Assembly (NCBI RefSeq): GCF_028705895.1
Contig: NZ_JAQWCQ010000007.1
Span: 33,705 to 97,704 of the forward strand
Length of the DNA: 64,000 nucleotides
Source: Massilibacteroides sp.
Lineage (GTDB): Bacteria > Bacteroidota > Bacteroidia > Bacteroidales > Tannerellaceae
Reading direction: 5' to 3'
Shown piece by piece: positions 18,410 to 27,485 of the stretch. The notes under the pieces were generated by a model that was not told where the DNA came from, ran no database searches, and saw only the letters and a list, made by a program, of their open reading frames with translations. A program made the translations under genes and the position numbers. How positions within the stretch are numbered: position 1 is the stretch's first letter; each line of letters starts with the position of its first letter.

Positions 18410-19870
18410 ATGAAAGCACTACTTATATTGGTTCTCCTTTTTTTTCTGACAGCTTGTTCAGGAAGTTTACCTTATGCAGAAGTTACAGATAGTCAGCCAA
18501 AGATAATCCCTGATTATCGTGAAGTAACAATACCATATAATATTGCTCCACTCAATTTTAAGTTACCAAATCGCTTAAAATCTATTCTGGTACTTAAAAG
18601 TCCTCAATCGGAAGTTCGTATAAATTCTAAAAATGGACAGTTTGAAATACCCCAAAAGAAATGGAGAAAATTAGTAGAAGAAGCAATTGAGGGAAAAATC
18701 GAATATACAATATATACTTATCAAGATAAGCGTTGGCTAAAAAATCTTCCATTTTCAATTTATATAGCAAAAGAGCCTATTGATACCCATATTGTTTATC
18801 GCAAAATTGCTCCCGGTTATAGAATGTGGGGTGAGATGGGTATTTATCAACGTAATCTCGAAAATTTTAATGAAGAAGCTTTTCTCACCAATAAACACAC
18901 AAATAATAATTGCATGAATTGTCATTCTTTTTGCATGCAAAATCCTGACAAAATGCTATTTCATCAAAGATCAACTCATGGAGGAACCTACATTATAGTT
19001 GATGGAGAGATAGAAAAATTAGATACAAAAACGAATAAACTAATTTCCGCTTTAGTTTATCCGGCCTGGCATCCGTCGGGACGTTTTGCTGCGTTCTCAG
19101 TAAATGAGACAAAACAAGATTTTCATTATACAGATCCTAACCGGGTAGAAGTTTATGACATGGCGTCAGACATAGTAATATATGATATAAAAAACCATGA
19201 AATTAGATCAGACTCTCTCTTATTATCTAAAGAAAACATGGAAACATTCCCAACGTTCTCTCCTGATGGAACACGACTTTTCTTTTGTTCTGCGCCAACG
19301 TACCCTATGCCTGATTCTTATAGAAGTATTAAATATAATTTATTAAGTATCGATTTTGATCCGGACAGATGTGTTTTTGGGCATAGTATTGATACCCTAT
19401 ACAATGCCGCAAACGAAGGAAGAAGTGCAAAATTCCCCCGTATATCTCCTGATGGAAGATATCTTATGTACACAATATCTGACTATGGAAATTTCTCCAT
19501 TTGGCATAAAGATGCAGATCTACAATTATTAGATTTAAAAACGGGAAAGGTAAACACCTTATCGGGGGTTAACAGTTCGGATGTTGAGAGTTATCATTCG
19601 TGGAGCAGTAATAGCCGGTGGTTTGTTTTCAGTAGCCGCAGAGACGATGGGCTTTATACTCGCCCATATATTTGCTATATTGATCAAAACGGGAAGTGCG
19701 GAAAACCTTTCTTACTACCTCAAAAAAACACAGATTATTATGATAATATTTTAGTATCTTTCAACATCCCTGAACTTATTAAAGGAAAAATAGATATAAA
19801 CATGTACAAACTAACGCAAACAAGTAAATTGAAAAAATCAGATAAGATACAAATGAATACCGTTCATTAA
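18410..19870 (+). CDS. Lipoprotein with CxxCH haem-binding motif and PD40/TolB-like propeller
   Basis: 486 residues from the ATG at 18410, which gives a proper lipoprotein signal (LVLLFFLTAC, Cys16). An upstream frame overlapping the previous gene is rejected. Residues 168-172 are CMNCH, a c-type haem attachment motif, followed by another Cys and several His. From about 200 on there are repeated propeller blades (YPAWHPSGRFAAFSVN; TFPTFSPDGTRLFFCSA; FPRISPDGRYLMYTISD; SYHSWSSNSRWFVFSSRR), typical of PD40. It may be a periplasmic or surface mono-haem protein. The pairing with SusCD and FecR raises metal, haem or redox-linked uptake, but this is speculative. Confidence 0.8.
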   Translation: MKALLILVLLFFLTACSGSLPYAEVTDSQPKIIPDYREVTIPYNIAPLNFKLPNRLKSILVLKSPQSEVRINSKNGQFEIPQKKWRKLVEEAIEGKIEYTIYTYQDKRWLKNLPFSIYIAKEPIDTHIVYRKIAPGYRMWGEMGIYQRNLENFNEEAFLTNKHTNNNCMNCHSFCMQNPDKMLFHQRSTHGGTYIIVDGEIEKLDTKTNKLISALVYPAWHPSGRFAAFSVNETKQDFHYTDPNRVEVYDMASDIVIYDIKNHEIRSDSLLLSKENMETFPTFSPDGTRLFFCSAPTYPMPDSYRSIKYNLLSIDFDPDRCVFGHSIDTLYNAANEGRSAKFPRISPDGRYLMYTISDYGNFSIWHKDADLQLLDLKTGKVNTLSGVNSSDVESYHSWSSNSRWFVFSSRRDDGLYTRPYICYIDQNGKCGKPFLLPQKNTDYYDNILVSFNIPELIKGKIDINMYKLTQTSKLKKSDKIQMNTVH

Positions 19871-20011
19871 ATTCTTTCTTAATAGAGAATATGTTAGAAT
19901 AAACTCTGAATAGTTTTACATATCAATTTATGTTTTTATTTTTACAAAAAACACCAAAAACAAGTTTTGTCATTTCATTAGTAAAAACAAGGATTCTCCG
20001 AAAAACCCGCA

Positions 20012-20587
20012 GTGAAAAAAATCGACATACATAACAATGAGGCTATTCAGCAGCAGTTAAAGACTGGAGACGAATCGGTTTTTGATGCGGTTTATACTTT
20101 TTATTATGGACGGCTTTGTGCTTTTGCTGTGCAATATGTGGAGTTGGATGATGCTAAAGAGATTGTTCAAGAGGTTATGTTGTGGCTTTGGGAGAATAGA
20201 GAGATGCTGATTCCTGAAATGTCTCTTAAATCGTTACTTTTCACAATGGTTAAGAATAAGAGTCTCAACAGTTTGGAACATGTTCAGGTTAAGCGAAAAG
20301 TGCATGAAAAGTTGTATGAAAAGTTTCGTTTGCAATTTGAAGATCCTGATTTCTATGTTTATGGAGAGTTGATGGGACTGGTAGATGAAGCTATAAAAAA
20401 ACTTCCTGAAGAATACCGTAAAGCTTTTGAGATGAATCGATTTGATGGTCTTACTTATAATGAAATAGCTGAAATAGGAGGTGTATCCCCTAAGACAATA
20501 GCTTATCGAATTACTCAAGCTCTAAAAATATTGCGAATCGAACTCAAAGATTATTTACCTCTGTTGATCTGGCTTCTTCATAAGTAG
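20012..20587 (+). CDS. ECF RNA polymerase sigma factor (Bacteroidetes FecI-like)
   Basis: 191 residues starting at GTG 20012; no better ATG is available. Region 2 is seen in VFDAVYTFYYGRLCAFAVQYV and AKEIVQEVMLWLWENR, and region 4 in LPEEYRKAFEMNRFDGLTYNEIAEIGGVSPKTIAYRI. This is the sigma type normally encoded directly before a FecR. Here it stands alone, downstream of the PD40 gene and followed by a convergent gene. It could be the partner of the FecR at 10408 that has no sigma of its own. Confidence 0.93.
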   Translation: MKKIDIHNNEAIQQQLKTGDESVFDAVYTFYYGRLCAFAVQYVELDDAKEIVQEVMLWLWENREMLIPEMSLKSLLFTMVKNKSLNSLEHVQVKRKVHEKLYEKFRLQFEDPDFYVYGELMGLVDEAIKKLPEEYRKAFEMNRFDGLTYNEIAEIGGVSPKTIAYRITQALKILRIELKDYLPLLIWLLHK

Positions 20588-20653
20588 CTTATTAACTCCT
20601 GCTTCACACACAGTATTCAAAATATCCGGGAACTTACGCAGATAACTCTCTGG

Positions 20654-21499
20654 TTAGAATGGAACATCCGTCCAATTACCATTAATAAGTTCACGGGTGG
20701 AAGTAAAACCATGATCTTTCAACAAACGAAAGGCTTCTTCTCTCCCATCATTAACCAAATTAGGAAAATGACAATCTGAATTAACCATTACCGGAATATC
20801 CAATTCTCTGATCAAAGAGAAGAACTGTTTGTGCGGATACGTATGCTGTTTACGAGTCACATTCTTGGTGTTGATCTCAATCATCAGCCCTTTTTCGGCA
20901 ATCAGATGGATATAGTTTTTTACGTGGTTTACGTACCAATCTTCTTCCAAAGAGAAACCATCACAACGATGTCCGTTCATGTAGATTTTATCCATATGAC
21001 CTACAATGTCGATTCCTCCTCTTTCAATCATATCCATAGAAGATTCGTAATAACGTTTCACCAATCGTTTCACATCACCTCCAAAATGGACTTTTACAGC
21101 ACGTTCAAAATCCTCAAACGGACCATCTATACTGACCATATTTACTTCTATCAACTCTTCTGCCACAGGTATAAAATGAACCGAGCCGATACGATAATCC
21201 AAAGGCATTTCCTGAAAATAGGGTATGGATGGATTATAAGTATTGTCTAAATAATCAATCTCCAAGCTTGTATAAAGTTCAATCCGATCTTTATACTTTT
21301 CTTTTAGATAAGCGGTATGCTCCAGGTAAACCGGAAGATCAGCAGCCGACATATTCCAGTTTGTTTCAAAAGGCAACGGAGAGTGAGAAGAAAAGCCAAA
21401 TGATTTAAAGCCTGCTGACAGCGCAAACTTAACAAAATCTTCCGGCGTGCTTCTTCCATCACAGAAGAGGCTATGACTATGATAATTGCTCAGATACAT
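20654..21499 (-). CDS. PHP-domain histidinol-phosphatase-type phosphoesterase
   Basis: 281 residues. NYHSHSLFCDG near the N-terminus gives the first metal-binding HxH motif of PHP phosphoesterases; GFSSHSPLPF, IGSVHFIP and VNSDCHFP supply further metal ligands. The length and HSPLPF motif fit HisK/HisJ-type histidinol-phosphatases, which make histidinol. No his biosynthetic genes adjoin it, so another phosphoester substrate remains possible. It lies downstream of kbl behind a strong terminator. Confidence 0.82.
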   Translation of the reverse strand: MYLSNYHSHSLFCDGRSTPEDFVKFALSAGFKSFGFSSHSPLPFETNWNMSAADLPVYLEHTAYLKEKYKDRIELYTSLEIDYLDNTYNPSIPYFQEMPLDYRIGSVHFIPVAEELIEVNMVSIDGPFEDFERAVKVHFGGDVKRLVKRYYESSMDMIERGGIDIVGHMDKIYMNGHRCDGFSLEEDWYVNHVKNYIHLIAEKGLMIEINTKNVTRKQHTYPHKQFFSLIRELDIPVMVNSDCHFPNLVNDGREEAFRLLKDHGFTSTRELINGNWTDVPF

Positions 21500-21526
21500 A
21501 ATTCATTTTTGATTGTTACATCAATG

Positions 21527-21570
21527 AAAAAGGGCAACCGGTAGAAATGTTCTATCGATTGCCCTTTTTT
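21527..21570 (-). terminator. Terminator after kbl
   Basis: AAAGGGCAA and TTGCCCTTT arms with further pairing of TAGA/TCTA form a strong hairpin with a T tract on either strand. It lies 17 nt past the kbl stop. Confidence 0.85.
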
Positions 21571-21586
21571 ATGTGTTTTTTAGGGC

Positions 21587-22777
21587 TTATTTTATAACAT
21601 TAAGCTCTTTTCCTACTTTTATGAATGCGGCAATGGCTTTATCCAAATGTTCACGTTCATGTCCGGCAGAAAGCTGTACGCGAATACGTGCTTGTTCTTT
21701 CGGAACAACAGGATAATAAAAACCGGTCACATAGATACCTTCTTCCTGCATACGGGCGGCAAAATCCTGAGATAGTTTTGCATCATACAGCATAACCGCA
21801 CAAATTGCAGACTGAGTTGGCTTAATATCAAATCCCGCAGCAAGCATCTTCTCACGGAAATAGCTTACATTATCTACTAATTTCGTATGAAGGCTGTCTG
21901 ATTCATTCAGTATCTTAAACATTTCCAGACTTGCACCCACAATAGCCGGAGCCAAAGAGTTAGAGAACAAATAAGGACGAGAACGTTGACGCAGCATAGA
22001 AATTATTTCTTTCTTGCCTGTAGTGAAGCCTCCCATCGCACCACCGAAAGCTTTACCAAGCGTACCGGTATAGATATCTATTTTATCATGACAGTTAAAT
22101 TGCTCAGCTACACCCCTACCCGTTTTACCGACTACACCGGCAGAATGAGATTCGTCAACCATCACTAAGGCATCATATTTTTCAGCCAAAGCACAAATTT
22201 TATCCATCGGAGCAACATTTCCATCCATAGAAAAGACTCCATCAGTAGCAATAATACGGAAACGTTGTGCCTGAGCTTCTTTTAGACAACGTTCTAAGTC
22301 GTCCATATCCGCATTAGCATAACGATAACGCTTAGCTTTACAAAGTCTCACGCCATCAATAATAGAAGCATGATTCAAAGCGTCAGAGATTATAGCATCT
22401 TCTTCACTTAAAAGAGGTTCAAACAAACCACCGTTGGCATCAAAACATGCAGCATAAAGAATGGTGTCTTCTGTTTTAAAATAATCAGAAACGGCAGCTT
22501 CCAATTGTTTGTGTAAATCTTGCGTTCCACAAATAAAGCGCACGGACGACATTCCATAACCATGTGAATCCATGGTAGCCTTGGCAGCCTGAATAAGACG
22601 TTTATTATCCGAAAGCCCCAAGTAATTATTTGCACAAAAATTCAACACTTCAGAAGTGTGATTCACGTTAATGGCAGCTCTTTGCGGCGTAGTAATAATA
22701 CGCTCTTCCTTATATAGGCCTGCCTCTCTGATATTATTCAGTTCTGCCTGAAGGAAGTCTTTCATTTTTCCATACAT
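21587..22777 (-). CDS. kbl: Glycine C-acetyltransferase (2-amino-3-ketobutyrate CoA ligase)
   Basis: 396 residues from the ATG at 22777. A longer frame from 22819 is rejected because a -7-like box lies at 22808-22815. The enzyme cleaves 2-amino-3-oxobutyrate with CoA to glycine and acetyl-CoA using PLP. The alpha-oxoamine synthase features are clear: ANNYLGLSDN near 49-58, VDESHSAGVVGKTGRG at 207-222, and the PLP lysine K242 in GTLGKAFGG. It is divergent from the threonine dehydrogenase gene, so the two make the threonine-to-glycine pathway. Confidence 0.96.
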   Translation of the reverse strand: MYGKMKDFLQAELNNIREAGLYKEERIITTPQRAAINVNHTSEVLNFCANNYLGLSDNKRLIQAAKATMDSHGYGMSSVRFICGTQDLHKQLEAAVSDYFKTEDTILYAACFDANGGLFEPLLSEEDAIISDALNHASIIDGVRLCKAKRYRYANADMDDLERCLKEAQAQRFRIIATDGVFSMDGNVAPMDKICALAEKYDALVMVDESHSAGVVGKTGRGVAEQFNCHDKIDIYTGTLGKAFGGAMGGFTTGKKEIISMLRQRSRPYLFSNSLAPAIVGASLEMFKILNESDSLHTKLVDNVSYFREKMLAAGFDIKPTQSAICAVMLYDAKLSQDFAARMQEEGIYVTGFYYPVVPKEQARIRVQLSAGHEREHLDKAIAAFIKVGKELNVIK

Positions 22778-22807
22778 ATGCGTGTGTTTTCTGTTTATTT
22801 TCACATA

Positions 22808-22815
22808 CAAAGGTG
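22808..22815 (-). promoter_or_regulatory. -7 box for kbl
   Basis: On the minus strand this reads CACCTTTG, one mismatch from TAnnTTTG, 30 nt before the chosen kbl start. Confidence 0.45.
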
Positions 22816-22836
22816 ACATTTTTTATTTATTCTCCA

Positions 22837-22844
22837 TACCTTTG
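22837..22844 (+). promoter_or_regulatory. -7 box for tdh
   Basis: TACCTTTG is an exact TAnnTTTG match, 38 nt before the tdh ATG and back-to-back with the kbl promoter. Confidence 0.65.
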
Positions 22845-22882
22845 TTGCAGAAAAAACGTATATTACTTAAACAAAAAACTTA

Positions 22883-23836
22883 ATGAAGAATGTATTAGTG
22901 ATCGGTGCCACTGGTCAGATTGGTTCAGAATTAACCATGGAATTGCGCAAACGCTATAATGGGAATATAGTTGCCGGCTATATACCCGGTGCGGAGCCTA
23001 AAGGTGAATTATTGGAGTCCGGACCATCTGCTGTTGTGGATATAACAAACGATCAACAAATCGCCGAAACGGTATCGAAATATAATATCGATACGATTTA
23101 CAATCTTGCCGCCTTATTATCTGCTGTTGCAGAATCAAAGCCACAATTAGCCTGGAAAATTGGAATGGGAGGACTTTTCAACGTATTGGAAGTTGCCCGT
23201 GAAAAGAATTGCGCTGTTTTCACACCAAGTTCAATCGGTGTATTCGGCAATAATACGCCCAAAGACAAAACTCCGCAAGACACTATCCGCAATCCACGTA
23301 CGATGTATGGAGTAACTAAAGTTTCCGGAGAACTTTTAAGCGATTATTATTTCATCCGTTTTGGAGTAGATACCCGCTCAGTTCGTTTCCCCGGGTTGAT
23401 TTCTTACGTAACACCTCCGGGTGGAGGTACAACAGACTATGCTGTGGATATTTACTACGAAGCAGTTAAAACAGGACATTTTGTTTGTCCGATTGCAGCC
23501 GGCACATTCATGGATATGATGTATATGCCGGACGGACTTCATGCAGCAATCCAGATTATGGAAGCTGATCCGTCTCGTTTGAAACACCGCAACTCATTCA
23601 ATATCGCAGCGATGAGTTTTGATCCAGAAATTATTGCAGGTAATATCCGCAAATATATACCGGAGTTTACTATGGAATATAAAGTAGATCCGTTACGTCA
23701 GGCAATTGCAGAATCATGGCCTAATTCACTGGATGACACATGTGCCCGTGAAGAATGGGACTGGCAACCACAATACACATTAGACATGATGACGCAAGAT
23801 ATGCTTGCTAAACTCAAAGCGCGATTTAACAAATAG
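22883..23836 (+). CDS. tdh: L-threonine 3-dehydrogenase, SDR/epimerase type
   Basis: 317 residues. It oxidises L-threonine with NAD to 2-amino-3-oxobutyrate, the kbl substrate. The extended short-chain dehydrogenase fold is seen in GATGQIGSE at 8-16, NLAALLSAVAE near 74-84, PSSIGVFG at 115-122 and the Tyr142-Lys146 pair in MYGVTK. The GGGTTDYAVDIYYEA stretch is typical of SDR-type TDHs. Head-to-head placement with kbl supports the assignment. Confidence 0.94.
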   Translation: MKNVLVIGATGQIGSELTMELRKRYNGNIVAGYIPGAEPKGELLESGPSAVVDITNDQQIAETVSKYNIDTIYNLAALLSAVAESKPQLAWKIGMGGLFNVLEVAREKNCAVFTPSSIGVFGNNTPKDKTPQDTIRNPRTMYGVTKVSGELLSDYYFIRFGVDTRSVRFPGLISYVTPPGGGTTDYAVDIYYEAVKTGHFVCPIAAGTFMDMMYMPDGLHAAIQIMEADPSRLKHRNSFNIAAMSFDPEIIAGNIRKYIPEFTMEYKVDPLRQAIAESWPNSLDDTCAREEWDWQPQYTLDMMTQDMLAKLKARFNK

Positions 23837-23852
23837 AACTGTAAGAAGAAAT

Positions 23853-23899
23853 AGTAAAGGCATTTTGGTAGGTTTATCAAAATGCCTTTACTGTTTTTT
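23853..23899 (+). terminator. Terminator after tdh
   Basis: AGTAAAGGCATTTTG pairs perfectly with CAAAATGCCTTTACT and is followed by a T run. Confidence 0.9.
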
Positions 23900-23951
23900 A
23901 CAAATACTATACGAAATCCGACATTAATAACCGTCAAATGTGTTTTTTGGT

Positions 23952-23959
23952 TACTTTTG
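23952..23959 (+). promoter_or_regulatory. -7 box for the folC operon
   Basis: TACTTTTG, an exact TAnnTTTG match 19 nt before the ATG at 23979. It rules out the upstream ATG at 23940 as the real folC start. Confidence 0.65.
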
Positions 23960-23978
23960 TGAAAACAATGTAACACAT

Positions 23979-25298
23979 ATGACTTACGAAGAGACGCTGC
24001 ACTACCTTTACACCAGTACACCTGTGTTCCAGCATGTCGGAGCAAATGCCTATAAACCGGGATTAGGAACAAGTATAGCGTTAGACAAGCATTTTAGTCA
24101 TCCGCACCGCGCCTATAAAACCATACATGTGGCCGGAACAAACGGGAAGGGTTCAACAAGCCACCTGCTTGCTGCGATCTTACAGGCGAGCGGTTACAAA
24201 ACAGGGCTATATACCTCTCCTCACTTAGTAGATTTCCGCGAGCGTATCCGCGTGAACGGGAAGATGATCCCTCAGGAATATGTGATTCAATTTGTCGAAA
24301 AACACGGTTCTTTCTTTGAAGCTCTGCATCCATCTTTTTTTGAATTAACGTCCACCCTCGCTTTTGATTATTTCAGAACGGAACGGGTGGATTTTGCTAT
24401 TATAGAAGTTGGACTTGGCGGCAGATTGGACAGTACAAATATTATCACTCCTGAATTAAGTATTATTACAAATATTAGTCTTGACCATACTCAATTTCTT
24501 GGTAACACGTTAGAAGCAATAGCGTTTGAAAAGGCAGGTATCATTAAATCTGAAGTACCGGTCGTCATCGGAGAAAGAGGAACTGAGGAAGTCAAGAATG
24601 TTTTCCTATCCAAAGCTGCATCCGAAAACGCACCAATCTATCTTGCGGAAGAGGAAGACCTGCTCCAGGAATCCATTCTAAAAGAAAACGGACATTGGAG
24701 CTATCAGTCAACCGATTTTGGTGAAATAGAAGGAGAATTAGGTGGTGCAGTCCAGAGTCACAACACAAAAACTGTTTTATCTGCTGTAAGACAACTAATC
24801 CGTTCTGGATTTAGTATTTCTGATGAAGCAGTAAAAAAAGGTTTTGCAGAAGTAGTTGAGATGACGGGACTAATGGGAAGATGGCAGGTAATGCAAGAAA
24901 ACCCTTTGGTTGTCTGTGACACCGGACACAATATTGGAGGATGGGAATATTTATCCCCACAATTACAAGAAAAGCAGAAACAATACAAGCAGCTGCGTCT
25001 GATAGTTGGCATGGTAAATGATAAAGATATAAACGGAGTATTGAGCCTCATGCCTCAAAATGCGATCTATTATTTCACTCAACCCTCTGTTGAACGGGCA
25101 ATGCCGGTGGATACATTTGCAGAAACAGCAAAACAACATGGGCTGACCGGCACTTCTTATTCAACAGTAAGAGAGGCTGTAAAAGCAGCCTTTAGCGATG
25201 CTGATTCTGACGATCTTATATTTATCGGAGGCAGTAGTTTTATCGTTGCAGATGCGATTCCTTTATTTGATCATTCAAACAATTTAATAAATAATTAA
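23979..25298 (+). CDS. folC: Bifunctional folylpolyglutamate/dihydrofolate synthase
   Basis: 439 residues from ATG 23979. It adds glutamate to dihydropteroate and folates using ATP. A Mur-ligase-type P-loop HVAGTNGKGST lies at 50-60, with the substrate loop YTSPHLVDFRERI, EVGLGGRLDSTNI, and SLDHTQFLG typical of FolC. First gene of a tight operon folC - MFS (3-bp gap) - ispE (5-bp gap) - S9 peptidase. Confidence 0.96.
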   Translation: MTYEETLHYLYTSTPVFQHVGANAYKPGLGTSIALDKHFSHPHRAYKTIHVAGTNGKGSTSHLLAAILQASGYKTGLYTSPHLVDFRERIRVNGKMIPQEYVIQFVEKHGSFFEALHPSFFELTSTLAFDYFRTERVDFAIIEVGLGGRLDSTNIITPELSIITNISLDHTQFLGNTLEAIAFEKAGIIKSEVPVVIGERGTEEVKNVFLSKAASENAPIYLAEEEDLLQESILKENGHWSYQSTDFGEIEGELGGAVQSHNTKTVLSAVRQLIRSGFSISDEAVKKGFAEVVEMTGLMGRWQVMQENPLVVCDTGHNIGGWEYLSPQLQEKQKQYKQLRLIVGMVNDKDINGVLSLMPQNAIYYFTQPSVERAMPVDTFAETAKQHGLTGTSYSTVREAVKAAFSDADSDDLIFIGGSSFIVADAIPLFDHSNNLINN

Positions 25299-25301
25299 CC
25301 T

Positions 25302-26651
25302 ATGGTAGAGAAAGTACACAAGAAACTAAACGATTCTCCGGTAGCACGATGGAGTGTTTTAGCAATCGTTTCATTAACAATGTTATGCGGTTACTTCCTG
25401 ACGGATGTAATGGCACCTATGAAATCATTATTAGAAGAAGAACTGGGTTGGGGAAGCGCAGATTACGGCTTCTTTACAAGTGCATACAGTTGGTTTAACG
25501 TTGCTTTGTTTATGCTCATTGTCAGCGGAATAATCTTAGATAAAAAAGGACCACGTTTCACAGGAGTTCTTGCTTGTGTATTGATGCTCATCGGCTGTAG
25601 TTTGAAATATTACGCTATCTCGGACTATTTCACAATGACCGGAGAAATTTTCGGATGGCCTGCCCGGGTTATGGTTGCGGCAATTGGCTATGCGATCTTC
25701 GGGGTCGGGGTCGAAACGGCAGGGATTACAGTTACAAAAATCATTGCCCGTTGGTTTAAGGGATACGAAATTGCTTTAGCAATGGGATTACAAGTAGCTG
25801 TTGCCCGTATCGGAACAACTATTGCATTATCTGTGACCGTTCCTATTGCAAAATATTTCGATAGCCTGTCTGCTCCTATTCTGTTAGCGTTGGTTCTACT
25901 TTGTATCGGGTTGATTTCTTTCCTTGTATTTACAGTAGCTGATCGCCGATTGGATGCTTCTATAAAGGAAACTGCTTCACCAGAAGACTCCTTCCAGATG
26001 AGAGATATTCTTTCTATTGTCAAAAACAAAGGATTCTGGTTGGTAGCCTTGCTTTGCGTCTTGTTTTATTCAGCCGTTTTCCCATTTTTGAAATATGCGA
26101 CAGACCTGATGGTGAATAAATATGACGTACCGGTTGAGCTTGCCGGTAACATTCCGGCTATGTTGCCATTTGGGACGATGCTGTTAACTCCATTTTTCGG
26201 TGGACTTTATGACCGGAAAGGACGCGGAGCATCCATTATGATTCTTGGAGCAATTCTATTGATCGTAGTTCACCTGCTCTTCGCTATGCCATTCCTGAAT
26301 GTATGGTGGTTTGCGGCCTTTATCATGGTAATTTTAGGTATCGCCTTCTCTTTAGTTCCTTCTGCTATGTGGCCATCTGTTCCGAAAATCATACCTCAAC
26401 GCCAATTAGGTACAGCTTATGCTTTAATTTTCTGGGTACAGAACATAGGTTTGGGAGGAGTACCTGCTCTAATCGGCTGGGTATTGGAAACGTATTGTAA
26501 AACGGGCGATGCTGCTAAACCATATGACTATACGATTCCGATGCTCATATTCGCGACATTCGGTGTTTTGGCTTTATTTGTTGCTCTTATGTTGAAAGCT
26601 GAAGACAAAAAGAAAGGATACGGTCTCGAATTACCGAATATTAAAGCTTGA
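25302..26651 (+). CDS. MFS transporter, substrate unknown
   Basis: 449 residues with about twelve membrane helices. After SVLAIVSLTMLCGYFLTDVMAP comes the first-loop motif LDKKGPRFTG, and the second-half equivalent GGLYDRKGRGAS is also present. No substrate-specific motif is recognised. It sits inside the folC-ispE operon, which points to a housekeeping nutrient or export role, but nothing more specific. Confidence 0.85.
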   Translation: MVEKVHKKLNDSPVARWSVLAIVSLTMLCGYFLTDVMAPMKSLLEEELGWGSADYGFFTSAYSWFNVALFMLIVSGIILDKKGPRFTGVLACVLMLIGCSLKYYAISDYFTMTGEIFGWPARVMVAAIGYAIFGVGVETAGITVTKIIARWFKGYEIALAMGLQVAVARIGTTIALSVTVPIAKYFDSLSAPILLALVLLCIGLISFLVFTVADRRLDASIKETASPEDSFQMRDILSIVKNKGFWLVALLCVLFYSAVFPFLKYATDLMVNKYDVPVELAGNIPAMLPFGTMLLTPFFGGLYDRKGRGASIMILGAILLIVVHLLFAMPFLNVWWFAAFIMVILGIAFSLVPSAMWPSVPKIIPQRQLGTAYALIFWVQNIGLGGVPALIGWVLETYCKTGDAAKPYDYTIPMLIFATFGVLALFVALMLKAEDKKKGYGLELPNIKA

Positions 26652-26656
26652 TATAA

Positions 26657-27466
26657 ATGATTTGTTTTCCGAATGCAAAGATCAACCTTGGGCTAAACGT
26701 TATTGAGAAACGCCCCGATGGCTATCATAACTTAGAGACAATCTTCTATCCGATTCCTATAAAAGATGCGTTAGAAATTGTCCCAGCCCGGGAGTTCTCT
26801 TTTTCTCAAACAGGAATTGAGATCACCGGACCGATTGAGAAGAATCTCGTAATAAAGGCTCTTGATTTGCTAAAGGCTCGTTTCGATATTCCTCCTATAG
26901 AAATTCATCTTCTAAAAGCCATTCCTTTTGGAGCAGGTTTAGGAGGAGGTTCTTCAGATGCGGCTTTTATGCTGAAACTGTTGAACGATTTCTGCACATT
27001 CGGGTTGAAAGAGGAAGAGCTGGAAACTCTGGCAGCTTCGATTGGTGCTGATTGCCCGTTTTTCGTACGGAACAAACCTGTCTTTGCATCCGGAACTGGA
27101 AATATATTTACTCCGGTAGAAGTATCACTGAAGGGTTATCATCTATGTCTGGTAAAGCCGGACATAGCTGTATCTACCCCTGAGGCTTACTCGTCAATAA
27201 CCCCTCTTCGTCCTCAGATAAACATCAAGGATATCATTGTACGCCCTGTCTCAGAATGGAAGGAACTCTTAGTAAACGATTTTGAAAAAAGTATATTCCC
27301 CCGTTATCCGGAAATAAAAAACATAAAGGAAAAGCTCTATGAAGCAGGCGCTGTTTATGCGGCTATGTCCGGCTCGGGTTCTTCTGTATTCGGACTTTTT
27401 GAGAAAGCCGTTTCGATGAAACAAATTTTTCCAAAGCATTATGTGTGGGAAGGAATATTGGTCTAA
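26657..27466 (+). CDS. ispE: 4-diphosphocytidyl-2-C-methyl-D-erythritol kinase
   Basis: 269 residues. It phosphorylates CDP-ME in the non-mevalonate isoprenoid pathway. GHMP-kinase motifs are PNAKINLGL at 5-13, PFGAGLGGGSSDAAF near 89-104 and the C-terminal AAMSGSGSSVFGLF. The length is normal. Third gene of the folC operon. Confidence 0.96.
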   Translation: MICFPNAKINLGLNVIEKRPDGYHNLETIFYPIPIKDALEIVPAREFSFSQTGIEITGPIEKNLVIKALDLLKARFDIPPIEIHLLKAIPFGAGLGGGSSDAAFMLKLLNDFCTFGLKEEELETLAASIGADCPFFVRNKPVFASGTGNIFTPVEVSLKGYHLCLVKPDIAVSTPEAYSSITPLRPQINIKDIIVRPVSEWKELLVNDFEKSIFPRYPEIKNIKEKLYEAGAVYAAMSGSGSSVFGLFEKAVSMKQIFPKHYVWEGILV

Positions 27467-27485
27467 CTTAATAAACTCAGAACTA

